In this document: positions 63,312 to 64,000 of the stretch, one piece after another
Position numbering within the stretch: position 1 is the first letter of the stretch
Layout: the number at the start of each line of letters is the position of its first letter
Origin: Mycobacterium sp. Root135
Lineage (GTDB): Bacteria > Actinomycetota > Actinomycetes > Mycobacteriales > Mycobacteriaceae
NCBI RefSeq assembly: GCF_001426545.1
Contig: NZ_LMEZ01000006.1
Span: forward strand, 664,220-728,219
DNA: 64,000 nucleotides
Reading direction: 5' to 3'
The notes under the pieces: model-generated
What the model was told of the DNA's origin: nothing
Databases searched by the model: none
Seen by the model: the letters and a program-made list of their open reading frames with translations, nothing else
Position numbers and translations under genes: made by a program

Positions 63312-63614
63312 TCAGCGATCTTGCTGCATCGTGGCCCAGAGGCCCGCCGCATGCAGTTTGGTCACGTCGATCTCCATGGACTCCCGACTTCCGGCCGACA
63401 CCACGGCCTTGCCTTCTTCGTGCACCTGCATCATGAGCTTGGTCGCGTGCGGTTCGCTGTAGCCGAAGAGCTTCTGGAACACGTAGGTCACGTACGACAT
63501 GAGGTTCACCGGATCGTCCCAGACGAGGGTGACCCAGGGACTCTCGGTGGCCACGTCTTCGTCGGTGGACCGTTCCACGCGAGTCCCTGGCTTGGTTCGC
63601 GCCGGGGTAACCAT
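63312..63614 (-). CDS. clpS: ATP-dependent Clp protease adaptor ClpS
   Basis: A 100-residue adaptor that delivers N-degron substrates to ClpC or ClpA. The core is recognisable: PWVTLVWDDPVNLMSYVTYVFQKLFGYSEPHATKLMMQVHEEGKAVV, with the DDPVN motif, and the C-terminal helix HAAGLWATMQQD. The N-terminal tail (about 30 residues) is longer and charged, as in actinobacterial ClpS. The ATG at 63614 is the only start that precedes the tail well. DUF2017 follows in the same operon, and the pncB gene diverges. Confidence 0.93.
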   Translation of the reverse strand: MVTPARTKPGTRVERSTDEDVATESPWVTLVWDDPVNLMSYVTYVFQKLFGYSEPHATKLMMQVHEEGKAVVSAGSRESMEIDVTKLHAAGLWATMQQDR

Positions 63615-63681
63615 GCCGCCAAGAATAGACACCCGTATCGGTGACGGTCCGAACGGCCACGGTTGGCCTACGGTTGGCACC

Positions 63682-64000
63682 GTGACTTCCCACGAAGGCG
63701 CTCCCAAGGAGTGCGCGGTGACGGCCTTGCTCACCGACAAGTACGAGCTGACGATGCTCGCCGCGGCGCTGCGGGACGGCACGGCCCACCGGCAGACCAC
63801 GTTCGAGGTCTTCGCCCGCCGACTCCCCAACGGCAGGCGCTACGGCGTCGTCGCCGGGACGGGGCGCTTCCTGGAAGCACTGTCGCGCTTCAGGTTCGAC
63901 GACGCCGCCCTGGCCCTGGTCGCCGACTTCCTCGACGAGACGACCCTGGCGTACCTGGCCGACTACCGCTTCAGCGGTGACGTCGACGGTTACGCCGAAG
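63682..64000 (+). CDS. pncB: Nicotinate phosphoribosyltransferase, N-terminal part (runs off the window)
   Basis: The first 106 residues of the enzyme that converts nicotinate and PRPP to nicotinate mononucleotide in the NAD salvage pathway. The family start ALLTDKYELTMLAAALRDG is followed by TTFEVFARRLPNGRRYGVVAGTGRFLEAL and DYRFSGDVDGYAE. I chose the GTG at 63682; another GTG twelve codons later is possible. The catalytic His is beyond the edge of the window. It diverges from clpS, as in M. tuberculosis. Confidence 0.92.
   Translation, partial: MTSHEGAPKECAVTALLTDKYELTMLAAALRDGTAHRQTTFEVFARRLPNGRRYGVVAGTGRFLEALSRFRFDDAALALVADFLDETTLAYLADYRFSGDVDGYAE

Noticed and set aside
1..64000. CRISPR array, rRNA genes or complete insertion sequence
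   Set aside because: I saw no regularly spaced repeats, no rRNA sequence and no intact transposase with terminal repeats.

Overview
This window is high-GC chromosomal DNA from a mycobacterium, most likely an environmental Mycolicibacterium-type species. The grounds are a single-chain type I fatty acid synthase of 3079 residues next to acpS, an MmpL transporter, a mycofactocin-type SDR, an LprD-like protein, and two blocks whose gene order matches M. tuberculosis as I remember it. The left end matches Rv2520c-bcp-Rv2522c-acpS-fas. The right end matches the Rv1330-Rv1343 neighbourhood (pncB, clpS, DUF2017, P1 peptidase, rhomboid, Rv1339, rph, rdgB, DUF3817, lprD). Rv numbers are used only as orthologue labels from memory.

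Layout. 0.2-12.3 kb: a small ORF, DUF3618, bcp, an M20 peptidase, acpS and fas; acpS supplies the phosphopantetheine group for the ACP domain of fas. 12.3-13.4 kb: the fas upstream region and the frameshifted remains of an Rv2525c-like (DUF1906) gene. 13.4-18.1 kb: a four-gene polyamine-type ABC importer with a convergent MerR regulator. 18.2-26.9 kb: MFS, LtrA, MmpL, a PPOX protein, two convergent IspD-like genes and a patatin. 27-45.9 kb: lipid and steroid catabolism, with an acyl-CoA dehydrogenase, thiolase, enoyl-CoA hydratase, DedA, a MOSC-reductase fusion, an MpaB-type oxygenase, several SDRs, a KstD-like flavoprotein, a large flippase-like membrane protein, SRPBCC, a sulfatase, an HD protein, an AraC/GlxA regulator and an NmrA protein.

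46.0-56.1 kb: a horizontally acquired island that ends at the 3' end of a tRNA-Leu(UAG) gene. Its base composition is visibly lower in GC. It carries a type II CBASS anti-phage core: a CD-NTase whose chain ends Gly-Arg-Tyr-Ala, an E2-E1 fusion (Cap2) and a JAMM peptidase (Cap3). No standard effector is recognisable. Nearby candidates are an unfamiliar two-TM protein upstream and a PD-(D/E)XK-like DUF6602 protein that converges on cap3 and overlaps it. The island also holds a Cas2/SinR-like fragment, an orphan lipoprotein, an XRE regulator, a possible leader peptide/attenuator, and a broken serine recombinase that reads into the tRNA.

56.3-64 kb: core genes again. The block lacks the mec-cysO-cysM and murI genes that sit inside it in M. 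tuberculosis, and has gained a DHA2-type MFS gene between rdgB and DUF3817.
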